A stretch of 64,000 bases of DNA from Halomonas salipaludis (lineage in GTDB: Bacteria > Pseudomonadota > Gammaproteobacteria > Pseudomonadales > Halomonadaceae), in NCBI RefSeq assembly GCF_002286975.1, contig NZ_NSKB01000002.1:248001-312000 (forward strand), in the 5' to 3' direction. Every line of letters begins with the position of its first letter. Position 1 is the stretch's first letter. The notes below the pieces were generated by a model, which was not told the DNA's origin, ran no database searches, and saw nothing but the letters and a program-made list of their open reading frames with translations. Below, one piece after another: positions 45,584 to 58,400 of this stretch. Made by a program: the position numbers and the translations under genes.

Positions 45584-46510
45584 ATGTTCACCGGCCTGCT
45601 GATCGTTCTCCTCCCGCTGCTACTGGGCTACCTGGTGCCGGTGCGCCATGCCGGCGCCATGGCGCTGATCAACCGCAGTGTCAACGCCTCGGTCTATCTG
45701 ATCCTTCTGCTGATGGGCATAAGCCTGGCTGGACTCGACAACCTCGCCGGGCAGCTGTCGCAAATGGGCGTTCAGGCCGGCCTGCTGTTCAGCATCACCG
45801 CCGCCACCAACCTGCTCGGGCTGCTGTGGCTGTCGCGGCGGCTGCGGCTCAGCGTCGGCGACTCGCCGGTGGTGGCCAATGCGCCGACCAGCAAGCTCAC
45901 CGCGATGCTCGGCTCGCTGGCGCTGGTCGGGGTGGTCATGGCCGGGGTACTGATCGGGCTACTGCTCGGCTGGCTGGTCGGCGAACCGGCCTACGCCTGG
46001 GCCGAGCGGCTCGCCGAATGGGCGCTGTATGCACTGCTGGCGCTGATCGGCTGCCAGCTGCGCAACTCCGGCATGTCGCTCAAGCAGATCCTGCTCAATC
46101 GCTTCGGCCTGGCGATCGCCGCCACCGTCGCCGTCTGCTCGCTGCTCGCCGGGCTGCTCGCCGCACCGCTGCTGGGGCTGAGCTGGAACCAGGGGCTGGC
46201 GATGGCCTCGGGGTTCGGCTGGTACTCGCTGTCGGCGATCTTGATCGGCGACCAGCTCGGGCCGCTGCTCGGCGGCGTGGCGTTCTTCAACGACCTAGCC
46301 CGCGAGCTGCTGGCCTTCGTGCTGATCCCGCTGCTGATCCATCGCGCCACACCGCTGGCCATCGGCTACGGCGGCGCCACCTCGATGGACTTCACCCTGC
46401 CGGTGATCCAGCAGCATGGCGGCGTGGCCTGCGTGCCCATCGCCGTGGTCAGCGGATTCATCCTGTCGCTACTCTCGCCGCCGCTGATCCTGTTCTTGCT
46501 GTCGCTGTGA
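45584..46510 (+). CDS. lysO: LysO-type lysine exporter (DUF340 family)
   Basis: A 308-residue integral membrane protein with eight or more helices. The family blocks are 'ALINRSVNASVYLILLLMGI' near the N-terminus, 'GFGWYSLSAILIGDQLGPLL' and 'SMDFTLPVIQQHGG', as in E. coli LysO (YbjE, 299 residues), a lysine/thialysine exporter. The ATG at 45584 follows AAGGA and is preferred to an upstream frame start. It is separated from its left neighbour by a terminator and from the sugar operon by a tandem repeat, so it is probably monocistronic. Confidence 0.85.
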   Translation: MFTGLLIVLLPLLLGYLVPVRHAGAMALINRSVNASVYLILLLMGISLAGLDNLAGQLSQMGVQAGLLFSITAATNLLGLLWLSRRLRLSVGDSPVVANAPTSKLTAMLGSLALVGVVMAGVLIGLLLGWLVGEPAYAWAERLAEWALYALLALIGCQLRNSGMSLKQILLNRFGLAIAATVAVCSLLAGLLAAPLLGLSWNQGLAMASGFGWYSLSAILIGDQLGPLLGGVAFFNDLARELLAFVLIPLLIHRATPLAIGYGGATSMDFTLPVIQQHGGVACVPIAVVSGFILSLLSPPLILFLLSL

Positions 46511-46533
46511 TGGCGCTACCGCCCATGACCGCT

Positions 46534-46610
46534 CGTAGCGCGTAGCGCGTAGCGCGTAGCACGTAGCACGTAGCACGTAGCACGTAGCACGTAGCACGTA
46601 GCACGTTAGC
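46534..46610. repeat. Tandem 7-bp repeat array
   Basis: After a partial CGTAGC unit there are three exact GCGTAGC units (46540-46560), six exact ACGTAGC units (46561-46602) and a terminal ACGTTAGC variant. The array starts 23 nt after the lysO stop and ends 124 nt before the sugar-binding-protein start. The switch from G to A at the first position divides it into two homogenised blocks, a sign of recent slippage. Confidence 0.95.
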
Positions 46611-46664
46611 CCAAAGTCTAGGTTGAAGTCCCAGCGCACAGACGGCTAACTGTGTGCCAACGAT

Positions 46665-46678
46665 CTTAATCGTTTAAG
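46665..46678. promoter_or_regulatory. Candidate LacI-family operator upstream of the alpha-glucoside operon
   Basis: CTTAATCGTTTAAG is a 14-bp palindrome with a central CG and two mismatched positions, a layout typical of LacI/GalR-family operators. It sits 57 nt before the binding-protein start codon. The LacI-type gene at 53020-54072 is the obvious candidate to bind it. An A/T-rich stretch follows that could be a -10 region. Confidence 0.5.
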
Positions 46679-46734
46679 ACGATCGCAATATGTATCCACT
46701 ACACACAACAACAAGCCGACGAGGAAGCCACCCC

Positions 46735-48003
<1,269 letters not shown>

Positions 48004-48018
48004 GCCCTGGAGCCCCTA

Positions 48019-48999
48019 ATGAGCACGACACTCAACCACAGCGCGCCCGCCGCGGCGCGCCCGCCGGCGGGTCGCTACCGCAGCACCAAGGTTCGCCGCC
48101 AGCGCGTGCGCGCGGCCTGGACCTTCCTCGCGCCGATGCTGGTTGCACTGGCACTGGTGGCCGGCTGGCCGCTGATCCGCACCTTCTACTTCAGCTTCAC
48201 CGATGCCTCGCTGTCCGACCTGGGACGAGCGAGCTTCATCGGCATCGAGAACTACCTGATCTACGAGGACGGCCGGTGGTACGGCGTGCTCGCCGACCCC
48301 ATCTGGTGGCGCTCGGTGTGGAATACCGCCTACTTCGCGGTGGTCTCGGTATCGCTCGAGGTGGTGTTCGGGGTAATCGTGGCACTGATCCTCAACGCCG
48401 AGTTCAAGGGCCGCACCCTAGTGCGTGCCGCGGTGCTGATTCCCTGGGCCATCCCCACCATCGTCTCGGCGCAGATGTGGGCGTGGATGCTCAACGACCA
48501 GTTCGGGATCATCAACCACCTGCTGATGATGGTCGGCATCATCGACGCCCCCATCGCCTGGACCGCAGAGGCGCGCTACTCGATGTGGGCGGTGATCATG
48601 GTCGATGTGTGGAAGACCACGCCGTTCGTCGCCCTGCTGGTGCTTGCCGCGCTGCAGATGCTGCCCAAGGACTGCTATGAGGCTGCCGAGGTCGACGGCA
48701 TCCACCCGCTCAGGGTGTTCTTCAAGGTCACCCTGCCGCTGATCACCCCGGCGCTGATGGTAGCGGTGATCTTCCGCCTGCTCGATGCCCTGCGCGTGTT
48801 CGACGTCATCTATGTGCTGACCTCCAACTCCACCAGCACCATGTCGATGTCGATCTACGCCCGCCAGCAGCTGGTCGAGTTCCAGGACGTCGGCTACGGC
48901 AGCGCCGCCTCGACGCTGCTGTTCCTGATCATCGCCCTGGCCACCGTTGCCTACCTCTACCTGGGCCGCAAGCAACTGCAACTGGGAGGTGACGCATGA
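48019..48999 (+). CDS. Sugar ABC transporter permease 1 (AglF/MalF-like)
   Basis: A 326-residue MalF-type permease with about six helices. The ATPase-contact EAA loop is 'LPKDCYEAAEVDGIHPLRVF'. An N-terminal basic stretch with 'STKVRRQRVRAAWTFLAPML' precedes the first helix. It lies 15 nt after the binding-protein gene and overlaps the next permease gene by 4 nt. It forms the inner-membrane channel with that protein for alpha-glucoside import. Confidence 0.88.
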   Translation: MSTTLNHSAPAAARPPAGRYRSTKVRRQRVRAAWTFLAPMLVALALVAGWPLIRTFYFSFTDASLSDLGRASFIGIENYLIYEDGRWYGVLADPIWWRSVWNTAYFAVVSVSLEVVFGVIVALILNAEFKGRTLVRAAVLIPWAIPTIVSAQMWAWMLNDQFGIINHLLMMVGIIDAPIAWTAEARYSMWAVIMVDVWKTTPFVALLVLAALQMLPKDCYEAAEVDGIHPLRVFFKVTLPLITPALMVAVIFRLLDALRVFDVIYVLTSNSTSTMSMSIYARQQLVEFQDVGYGSAASTLLFLIIALATVAYLYLGRKQLQLGGDA

Positions 49000-49838
49000 C
49001 CTCGCGCCAGCTATCCAAATTCGCCAAGCGCATCGGCTTCTGGCTGCTGGTCGCGCTGGTGGTGTTCTACGCGGTGTTCCCCTTCTACTACGCGGTGATC
49101 ACCTCCTTCAAACCCTCCAGCGAGCTGTTCCGGGTCGAGCTCTGGCCGAGCCGCTTCGACCTCTCCAACTATGCGCAGATCTTCAGCCAGCGCAGCTTCC
49201 TGCAGGCCATCGTCAACTCGATCATCGTTGCCGTGAGCGTGGTCGGTATCGCCCTGCTGCTCGGCATCACCGCCTCCTACGCCCTGGGCCGGGTGCGCTT
49301 CCGCGGCCGCTCCACGGTGCTGCTGGTAATTCTCGGCGTATCGATGTTTCCGCAGGTGGCGGTGCTCTCCGGCCTATTCGAGGTGATCCGCGCCCTCAAC
49401 CTCTACAACAATCCGGCCGGGCTGATACTCAGCTACACCATCTTCACCCTACCCTTCACCGTCTGGGTACTGACCACCTTCATGCGTCAACTGCCCATGG
49501 AGCTCGAGGAGGCGGCGATCATGGACGGCGCCACGCCCTGGGTCACCATCACCAAGGTGTTCCTGCCGCTGATGTGGCCGGCCATGGCCACCACCGGGCT
49601 GCTGGCGTTCATTGCCGCCTGGAACGAGTTCCTGTTCGCGCTGACCTTCACCCTCACCGACAGCCAGCGCACGGTGCCGGTGGCCATCGCCCTGCTCTCC
49701 GGCGGCAGCGCCTACGAGCTGCCCTGGGGCCCGATCATGGCTGCCTCGGTGGTGGTCACCGTGCCGCTGGTGATCCTGGTGATCATCTTCCAGCGGCGCA
49801 TCGTCTCCGGCCTCACCGCCGGCGCCGTCAAGGGCTAA
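48996..49838 (+). CDS. Sugar ABC transporter permease 2 (AglG/MalG-like)
   Basis: A 280-residue MalG-type permease with about six helices; the EAA loop is 'LPMELEEAAIMDGATPWVTI'. 'FAVFPFYYAVITSFKPSSEL' type residues at the N-terminus are typical of MalG partners. It overlaps the first permease by 4 nt. A 288-nt gap with a dispersed repeat separates it from the alpha-glucosidase gene, so downstream genes may have a second promoter or depend on read-through. Confidence 0.88.
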   Translation: MTSRQLSKFAKRIGFWLLVALVVFYAVFPFYYAVITSFKPSSELFRVELWPSRFDLSNYAQIFSQRSFLQAIVNSIIVAVSVVGIALLLGITASYALGRVRFRGRSTVLLVILGVSMFPQVAVLSGLFEVIRALNLYNNPAGLILSYTIFTLPFTVWVLTTFMRQLPMELEEAAIMDGATPWVTITKVFLPLMWPAMATTGLLAFIAAWNEFLFALTFTLTDSQRTVPVAIALLSGGSAYELPWGPIMAASVVVTVPLVILVIIFQRRIVSGLTAGAVKG

Positions 49839-49936
49839 CTCCATCATCACCATCGGGCCCGAGCCTCTGAGGGACGCCGAGGGCAGGTCGAAGCGAAGGT
49901 CTTTTGCCATGGGTGAGGAGCACTGCTCCGAACGGG

Positions 49937-50058
49937 CTAGCCATGGATGGCCAGCCCCGGTCCTGCAAGCGAAGCAGGATGCAAGAGCGCAGCAGGGCAA
50001 AAGTAGCGCCCAGGGAAGGGTTTACAGCGCCTTCGCGCAGGCCTGCCGTCGGATCAGT
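49937..50058 (+). repeat. Dispersed intergenic repeat, copy B, with flanking hairpins
   Basis: Bases 50004-50058 match the reverse complement of copy A (40043-40098). To the left are small hairpins: GCCAT/ATGGC at 49940-49951, TCCTGC/GCAGGA at 49961-49979 and, just outside, GGAGCA/TGCTCC at 49917-49929. Copy B carries about 45 extra bases between the GCCAT hairpin and the shared block. It fills most of the gap between the permease and alpha-glucosidase genes, and no gene is seen here. Confidence 0.7.
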
Positions 50059-50126
50059 CCCGGTGTCGGGAAACTGATAGCGACCTCAATGAATACCAAA
50101 CGCTTCCCATGACCCAAGGATTCAAG

Positions 50127-51746
<1,620 letters not shown>

Positions 51747-51814
51747 GCCACACCCATGACAACAGGCCGGCCCGTGGCGAGACTATCCACCAGCGGCCGG
51801 CAAGGAGACACCCC

Positions 51815-52921
51815 ATGGCAAGCGTCACCCTCGACAAGATCAACAAGGTCTTCGGCAGCACCCATATCATCAAGGATGTCGACCTGGAGATCGGCAACGG
51901 TGAGTTCGTGGTCTTCGTCGGCCCCTCCGGCTGCGGCAAGTCGACCCTGCTGCGGCTGATCGCCGGGCTGGAGTCGATCAGCGACGGCGAGCTCTGCATC
52001 GGCGACAGCGTGGTCAACGAGCTGCCGCCCCGCGAGCGCGGCGTGGGCATGGTCTTCCAGTCCTATGCGCTCTACCCGCACATGACGGTGTACGAGAACA
52101 TGGCCTTCGGCCTCAAGCTGGCCAAAACCGCCAAGCAGACCGTGCACGAGCGAGTGATGGCCACTGCGCGCATCCTGCAGCTCGAGGAGCTGCTCGAGCG
52201 CAAGCCCAAGGCACTCTCCGGCGGCCAGCGCCAGCGCGTGGCCATGGGCCGCGCCATGGCCCGGGAGCCGCGCATCCTGCTGTTCGACGAGCCGCTCTCC
52301 AACCTGGATGCCTCGCTGCGCGTGCAGATGCGCAACGAGATCGCCCGCCTCCACCAGCGCCTCGCCTCGACCATGATCTACGTCACCCACGACCAGGTGG
52401 AGGCGATGACCCTGGCCGACAAGATCGTGGTGCTCAACGCCGGTCGCATCGAGCAGGTCGGCAGCCCCCATGAGCTCTACCAGCGCCCGGCGACCAAGTT
52501 CGTGGCCGGCTTTATCGGCTCGCCGACCATGAACTTCCTGCCCGCCGAGCTGGTGTCCGGCAGCGCCGACGGCTGCCGGGTGACCAGCGCCGGTATCGGC
52601 GAGCTGGCGCTGCCTCAGGACGCCTCCGGCCACGGCGGCGGCGCGGCCCTGACCCTGGGCGTGCGCCCCGAGCACCTGCGCCTGGCCGAGGCCTCGGGCG
52701 ACAACGCCTTCGAGATCGTCAACGTCGAGTACCTCGGCAACGAGGTCTATGTCTACCTGGAGCCCAAGGCCGGCGACACCCTACTGATCCACCGCAGCGA
52801 GGCGCCTAGCGCCTGGCGGGTTGGCCAGCAGGTGGCGCTGGCGCCCGACCCCGAACACGTTCACCTGTTCGATGCCGACGACCGAGCGCTTGGGCTGGCC
52901 CAGCCGCGGGCCGCCGCCTAG
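51815..52921 (+). CDS. Sugar ABC transporter ATP-binding protein (MalK/UgpC/AglK-like)
   Basis: A 368-residue ABC ATPase of the carbohydrate-uptake class 1 type. Walker A 'GPSGCGKSTLLRLIAG', signature 'LSGGQRQRVAMGRAM', Walker B 'RILLFDEPLSNLDAS' and His switch 'MIYVTHDQVEAM' are complete, followed by a C-terminal OB/TOBE regulatory domain (about residues 240-360). It should power the permease pair at 48019-49838. Position after the alpha-glucosidase gene matches aglK. Automatic labels such as UgpC reflect the family, not the substrate. Confidence 0.9.
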   Translation: MASVTLDKINKVFGSTHIIKDVDLEIGNGEFVVFVGPSGCGKSTLLRLIAGLESISDGELCIGDSVVNELPPRERGVGMVFQSYALYPHMTVYENMAFGLKLAKTAKQTVHERVMATARILQLEELLERKPKALSGGQRQRVAMGRAMAREPRILLFDEPLSNLDASLRVQMRNEIARLHQRLASTMIYVTHDQVEAMTLADKIVVLNAGRIEQVGSPHELYQRPATKFVAGFIGSPTMNFLPAELVSGSADGCRVTSAGIGELALPQDASGHGGGAALTLGVRPEHLRLAEASGDNAFEIVNVEYLGNEVYVYLEPKAGDTLLIHRSEAPSAWRVGQQVALAPDPEHVHLFDADDRALGLAQPRAAA

Positions 52922-52950
52922 CCGCTGGCATCACGTCACCTGCCGGCTCG

Positions 52951-52976
52951 CTTGCCGCAGTATTCACGGCGGCAAG
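52951..52976 (+). terminator. Hairpin after the ABC ATPase gene, possible terminator
   Basis: CTTGCCGC and GCGGCAAG form a perfect 8-bp stem with a 10-nt loop, 30 nt after the ATPase stop. No T-run follows. It may weaken read-through into the regulator gene. Confidence 0.4.
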
Positions 52977-52982
52977 GGGCCG

Positions 52983-53002
52983 GTATTCTGTTACCTGAAT
53001 AC
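52983..53002. promoter_or_regulatory. Inverted repeat just upstream of the LacI-type gene
   Basis: GTATTC-N8-GAATAC, centred 28 nt before the GTG start of the regulator. It could be an autoregulatory operator or overlap the promoter. It does not match the palindrome at 46665-46678, so the two cannot both be assigned to the same protein with confidence. Confidence 0.35.
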
Positions 53003-53019
53003 TTAGCAGGGAAAGCACC

Positions 53020-54072
53020 GTGCCCTCATCGCCACGCCGTATCACGCTGAAAGACCTGGCGCGCGAGCTTGGCGTCTCCACCGCCACGATCTCCAACGCC
53101 TTCAATCGCCCCGACCAGCTGTCGCCGGCGCTGCGCGAGCGAATTCTCGGCGAGGCCAAGCGCCTCGGTTATACCGGGCCGGACGCCAAGGCGCGCAGCC
53201 TGCGTACCGGCCGCTCGCGGATCATCGCCGTGGTGCTCGCCGAGAGCCTCACCTACAGCCTCAACGACGCCGTGGCCAGCGAGTTCCTGTCGGGTGTCGC
53301 CGAAATTCTCGATGCCCACGGCCACACCCTGCTGCTGCTGCCCGGCCGCGAGCACGCCTCCCAGGCGCCGGGCTCGGCGAACATCGCCGACGGCTTCATC
53401 GTCTACGGCCTGATGCCGACCCTGGCCCTGCTCGGCGACCTGCCGGCCCAGCGCCCGCTGGTGGCGGTGGACTTCGATATCGAAGGGCGACCGGCGGTGC
53501 ACGTCGACAACCAGGCGGCGTGCCGAGCCATCGCCCGCCACGCCCTGGCCACACCGCCCCAGCGCCCGGCGGTGATCAATCTGCGCCTCACCGCCGAGCC
53601 CTGCAACGGCCGGGTCACCCCGGCACATACCCTGTTACCGGGCAATCGCACCATCACCCGCTCGCGGCTCGACGGCTTCTACCAGGCGCTGGAGGAGCAG
53701 GGCTTTGCGCGCCAGGCCATTCCGCTGTGGAACATCGAGGAGAACACCTTCGAGGTCTGCTCACCGGTAATCGCGGAGCTCCTCGACCTGCCCGACGCCG
53801 AGCGCCCCGACCTGCTACTGTGCATGTCCGACCGCATCGCCCTGACCGCCCTGACCCTGGCCGAGCAGCGCGGCCTGCGGGTCCCCGAGGACCTGCGCCT
53901 GGTCGGCTTCGACGGCATCGCCGAGGGCCAGTACCGCGCGCCGCGGCTGACCACGGTACGCCAGGACAGCGTCGAGAAGGGACGTATTGCCGCACGCATG
54001 ATCCTGGGGCTGACCCCCGCCGTCGATAGTCAAGTGTCCACCCAACTGATGATCGGCGACAGCTGCCCGTAA
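53020..54072 (+). CDS. LacI/GalR-family transcriptional regulator of the sugar operon
   Basis: A 350-residue LacI-type regulator. The helix-turn-helix is 'ITLKDLARELGVSTATISNA' followed by the hinge 'FNRPDQLSPALRERILGEAK'; the rest is a periplasmic-binding-protein-like effector domain with 'SDRIALTALTLAEQRGLRVP' and 'LRLVGFDGIAEGQYRAPRLT'. It lies at the end of the alpha-glucoside operon and probably represses it until an inducer binds. GTG at 53020 follows AGGGA. The direct effector is unknown. Confidence 0.88.
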   Translation: MPSSPRRITLKDLARELGVSTATISNAFNRPDQLSPALRERILGEAKRLGYTGPDAKARSLRTGRSRIIAVVLAESLTYSLNDAVASEFLSGVAEILDAHGHTLLLLPGREHASQAPGSANIADGFIVYGLMPTLALLGDLPAQRPLVAVDFDIEGRPAVHVDNQAACRAIARHALATPPQRPAVINLRLTAEPCNGRVTPAHTLLPGNRTITRSRLDGFYQALEEQGFARQAIPLWNIEENTFEVCSPVIAELLDLPDAERPDLLLCMSDRIALTALTLAEQRGLRVPEDLRLVGFDGIAEGQYRAPRLTTVRQDSVEKGRIAARMILGLTPAVDSQVSTQLMIGDSCP

Positions 54073-54201
54073 GCGCGCGACGAGACCGGCGCTGGCATCG
54101 ACAGTTGCCATCGCTTGCACCTTGCTTGCACAGTTCATGACCAATAGCTGCATCCGCCACGGCGATGCTGTGTGCTGCCTATCCCTCGTCTTGAGCCGCT
54201 C

Positions 54202-55470
54202 ATGCCCGTCACTTCGGTCCGCACTGCCCTGCCCCGCCGCGCCCACGCCCACCAGCGAGGGCGCGTACGCCTGGGCGCGGTCGCCGCACTGCTGGTGCTG
54301 ACGGTCGGCCTGGGCGTGGCCTACTGGCTGATCAGCCAGCCGCCGCGGGTCGAGCGGCGCCCGCCGCCCGAGGTGCCGCCGCCGGTGGTCGACGTGATCG
54401 AGGTCATCCGCGGCCCCGCGGCCCCACAGATTCACGGCTACGGCCGAGTTCAGGCCGAGCGCGAGACGCATCTCTCGAGCCGCGTTGCCGGCCGCCTCGA
54501 GTCCTTCGCCCCCGGGGTGATCCCGGGCCGCGTGGTAGAGGCCGGCGAGCCGCTGCTGAGCATCGACGACCGCGACTATCGCCTGGCACTGCGTGCCGCC
54601 GAGGCCGACCTCGCCAGGGCTCAGGCCGAGCTCGCCAGCGAGCGCGGCGAACAGCTGCGGGCGCAGAGCGAATACCAGTCGTTCGGCCGTGAGCTGCCCG
54701 CCGAGCGCCGCGCCCTGGTACTGCGTGAGCCGCAGCTGCGCGCCGCCGAGGCTGGCGTAGCCGCAGCGCAAGTGGCACTCGAGCAGGCCGAGCTGGACCT
54801 TGCGCGCACCCAGTTGACCAGTCCCTACCGCGCCATGATCCAGGAGCGCCTGGTGGGCAGTGGCAGCGAGATCAGCGCCGGCACCGAGCTACTGCACCTG
54901 GTCGATGTGGCGCACTTCTGGGTCCAGCTCTCGCTGCCCGGCGAGGCGCTGGCGTGGATAGATGCCGGACAGGCCAACGGCGCCGCCGCCAGCGGCGCCG
55001 AGGTCCACCTGACCAGCCGCGGCTGGCCAGCGGGGGCCGAGCGCCACGGGCGGATACTCTCGGTGCTGCCGGCGCTCGACGAGGGCGGCCTGCAGACCCA
55101 ACTGCTGGTGCAGGTCGACGACCCGCTGGCACTGGATAGCGATGGCCCGGCGCTGCGCCTCGGCGATCTGCTACGCGCCGAGGTCATCGCCAGCCCCCGC
55201 GACGACCTGTTCGCACTGCCGGCCCAGGCACTCAGGCCCGGCGACGAGGTGTGGCGGCTCGACGACGAGGATCGCCTGCGCCGCGCGCGGGTCGAGGTAC
55301 TGCACCGCGGCGAGGACCAGGTGCTGATCAGCACCGGGCTCGAGGCCGGCGAGCGCATCGTGGTCTCCAACCTCGGCCAGCCACGCGACGGCATGCGCCT
55401 GCGGCCGCGTACCCTGGGCAGCACCGAGCTTGCGGCGCTGCTCGATAGTGCGGCGGAGGACGAGTCATGA
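54202..55470 (+). CDS. RND efflux periplasmic adaptor (membrane fusion protein)
   Basis: A 422-residue HlyD/AcrA-type adaptor. One N-terminal helix (about residues 27-46) is followed by a proline-rich linker, the biotinyl-lipoyl-like half 'GYGRVQAERETHLSSRVAGR' and a coiled-coil hairpin (about 115-185). There is no lipobox; the anchor is the helix. It bridges the RND pump encoded next to an outer-membrane channel not encoded here. It overlaps the pump gene by 4 nt. The start is uncertain: an in-frame GTG at 54172 is the alternative. Confidence 0.85.
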   Translation: MPVTSVRTALPRRAHAHQRGRVRLGAVAALLVLTVGLGVAYWLISQPPRVERRPPPEVPPPVVDVIEVIRGPAAPQIHGYGRVQAERETHLSSRVAGRLESFAPGVIPGRVVEAGEPLLSIDDRDYRLALRAAEADLARAQAELASERGEQLRAQSEYQSFGRELPAERRALVLREPQLRAAEAGVAAAQVALEQAELDLARTQLTSPYRAMIQERLVGSGSEISAGTELLHLVDVAHFWVQLSLPGEALAWIDAGQANGAAASGAEVHLTSRGWPAGAERHGRILSVLPALDEGGLQTQLLVQVDDPLALDSDGPALRLGDLLRAEVIASPRDDLFALPAQALRPGDEVWRLDDEDRLRRARVEVLHRGEDQVLISTGLEAGERIVVSNLGQPRDGMRLRPRTLGSTELAALLDSAAEDES

Positions 55471-58400
55471 TGCGGCGCGGCCCGATCGCCTGGATGGTCC
55501 ACCACGGCGTGGCCCCCAACCTGCTGATGCTGCTGCTGATCGTCGGCGGCCTGATGGCCTCGCTGACGATCAAGAAGGAGGTATTTCCCGACTTCGATAT
55601 CGAGGTGGTACAGATCTCGGTCAGCTACCCCGGGGCGACCCCGGAAGAGGTCGAGCAGAGCATCCTGCTGCCGGTAGAGGCCGAGCTTGCCGACATCGAG
55701 GGCATCGACGAGGTCACTGCCACCGCCAGCGAGGGCAGCGCCAGCCTGCGCGCCACCCTGATCGACGGCGTCGAGGTGATGCGTGTCTACCAGGACATCC
55801 AGCAGGCGGTGAATGCCATCACTACCCTGCCCGCCGCCGCCGACCCGCCGCGCATCAATCTGGCTGGGCGCTCGCGCAGCGTGCTGCGCCTGCAGGTACA
55901 CGGCAACGTCAGCGACCGCGCCCTGCACGACGCCGCCGAGGAGATACGCGCCGAGCTGATCGCCAGCCGCGGCATCGCCAAGGCCGAGCTGTCGGGTAAC
56001 CGCGAGCGCGAAATCCAGGTGTGGCTCGACGACCAGGCCATGCGGCGCTTCGACATGACCCACGGCCAGCTCGCCGCACGCATCGGCGACGAGGCCCTCG
56101 ACCTGGCCGGCGGGCGGCTCTCGACCCAGGAGGGCGAGTGGCTGATCCACTACCAGGGCCGCCGCGACGACGCCCTGGCGTTCGCCGAGCTGCCGGTGGG
56201 CAGCACCGCCAACGGCGGCATCATTCGCCTCAGCGATGTCGCCGAGGTCCGCGACGGCTTCGCCGAGAGCGACCGCGAGGTGCAGTACAACGGCCAGCCG
56301 GGCCTGACCATCGACGTCTACCAGATCGGCGACCAGACCCCGCTGGGCATCTCCGAGGCGGTTCACGCCGAGCTCGACCGGCTGATCGCCAACCTCCCCG
56401 AAGGCGTCACCCTGAGCGTCGCCCGCGACAGTTCCGAGATCTACCGCGATCGCCTCGACCTGCTGCTCAAGAACGCCTGGCTGGGCCTGGCGCTGGTGAT
56501 GGTGATGATGGCGCTGTTCCTCGAGGCGCGGCTGGCCCTCTGGGTCACCCTCGGCATCCCCACCGCCTTCCTCGGCGCCATGCTGTTCCTGCCGTGGATC
56601 GGCGTGTCGATCAACATGATGACGATGTTCGCCTTCATCATTGCGCTGGGCATCGTGGTCGACGACGCGATCATGGTCGGCGAGAACATTTACAGCTACC
56701 GCGAACAGGGCCACTCGCTGCGCGAAGCGGCGGTGCGCGGCGCCCGCGAACTGGCCACGCCGATCACCTTCGCCATCCTCTCCAATATCGTCGCCTTCCT
56801 GCCGCTGCTGTTCCTGCCCGGTTTCCTGGGCATGATCTTCGCCATGGTGCCGCTGGTGGTGATCACGGTGTTCGTGATGTCGCTGGTGGAGGCGCTGTTC
56901 ATCCTGCCCGCCCACCTCGCCCACGGCACCAGCCGACGCCCCACGCCGCGCTGGCAGCGCCCGCTGGAGCGCGTCAGACACAGCATGCAAGGCGGCCTGA
57001 CGCGCTTCACCGAACGGCGCTTCGCGCCGCTGCTGCAGCGTGCCCTCGACCAGCGTGCGCTGACCATCAGCCTGGCGGTGGCGGTACTGGCGGTGGCGCT
57101 GGCCTACGCCATGAGCGGGCGGCTGGGTTTCTCGCTGATGCCGCGGGTCGAATCGGATCAGGTCCAGGCCAGCGTGACCCTGCCGGTGGGCAGCCCGATG
57201 GCCGACGACCGGCGTGTCCGCGACCAACTGCTGGAGGCCGCCGAGCGCCTCGCCGAGCGCGACGACGGGCCGCACTTCACCGGCACCCGTACACGCCTCG
57301 ACGGCGACAGCCTCGAGGTCCTGCTGCAGCTCGATCCGGCCAGTCTCGACGCCTGGCCGCCGTCGCGGGTGGCCCGCGAGTGGCGCGAGCTGAGCGGCGA
57401 GCTGACCAACGTCCAGGCCGTGCGCTTCGAGTCCGACGTCGGCGGCCCGGGCCGTGGGGCGGGGCTGACGCTGCGCCTCTCCCACCCCGACAGCAACGTG
57501 CTCGAGGCGGCCTCCCTGCGGCTCGCCGATGAGCTCACCCAGTTCGGCGGCCTCACCGATATCGACAGCGGCCTCGGCGACGGCCTGCCGCAGCTCGAGG
57601 TGCGGCTCTCTGCCGAGGGGCGCGCCCTGGGCCTCAGCGGCAGCGACCTGGCCGCCCAGCTGCGCGGGCCACTGCAGGGCGTCACCGCCGTCGAGCAGCA
57701 CGCCGGGCGCACCTCGGTGAGCGTCGAGGTGCGCCTGCCGCCGCAGGCCCGCGACAGCTTGAGCGAGCTCTATCAGCTGCCGATTCGCACCGCCGAGGGC
57801 GTCGAGGTACCGCTGGCCCGGGTCGCCGATATCGACATCGGCCGCGCCTCCACCACCCTGCGCCGCACCGACGGCCGCCGCGACATCACCGTCACCGCCG
57901 ACCTCGACGGCGACGCCCAGGTCAACCAGGTACTGGCGACCCTGCAGGAGCAGGTGTTCCCCGGGGTCGAGGCCGCCTATCCGGGCCTCGAGATCGGCCT
58001 CGGCGGCCGCCAGCAGGACACCGCCGACAACCTGGCCGCGCTGAGGACCGCCATGTGGCTGACCCTGGCGGCGATCTACTGCCTGCTGGCGATCCCCTTC
58101 CGCAGCTACCTGCAGCCGCTGCTGGTGATGGCGGCAATCCCGTTCGGGGTGATCGGCGCGGTGGGCGGCCACCTGATCATGGGCTTCGGACTCTCCATCG
58201 TCAGCCTGCTGGGCATGCTGGCGCTGTCCGGGGTGGTGATCAACGATGCGCTGGTGCTGATCGACTACGCCAACCGCCGTCGCCGCGAGGGCATGGCCGC
58301 CCGCGAGGCGATCGTCGCCGCCGCCACGCGCCGCCTGCGACCGATCATGATGACCACCATGACCACTTTCCTGGGGCTGGCGCCGATGATCTTCGAGACC

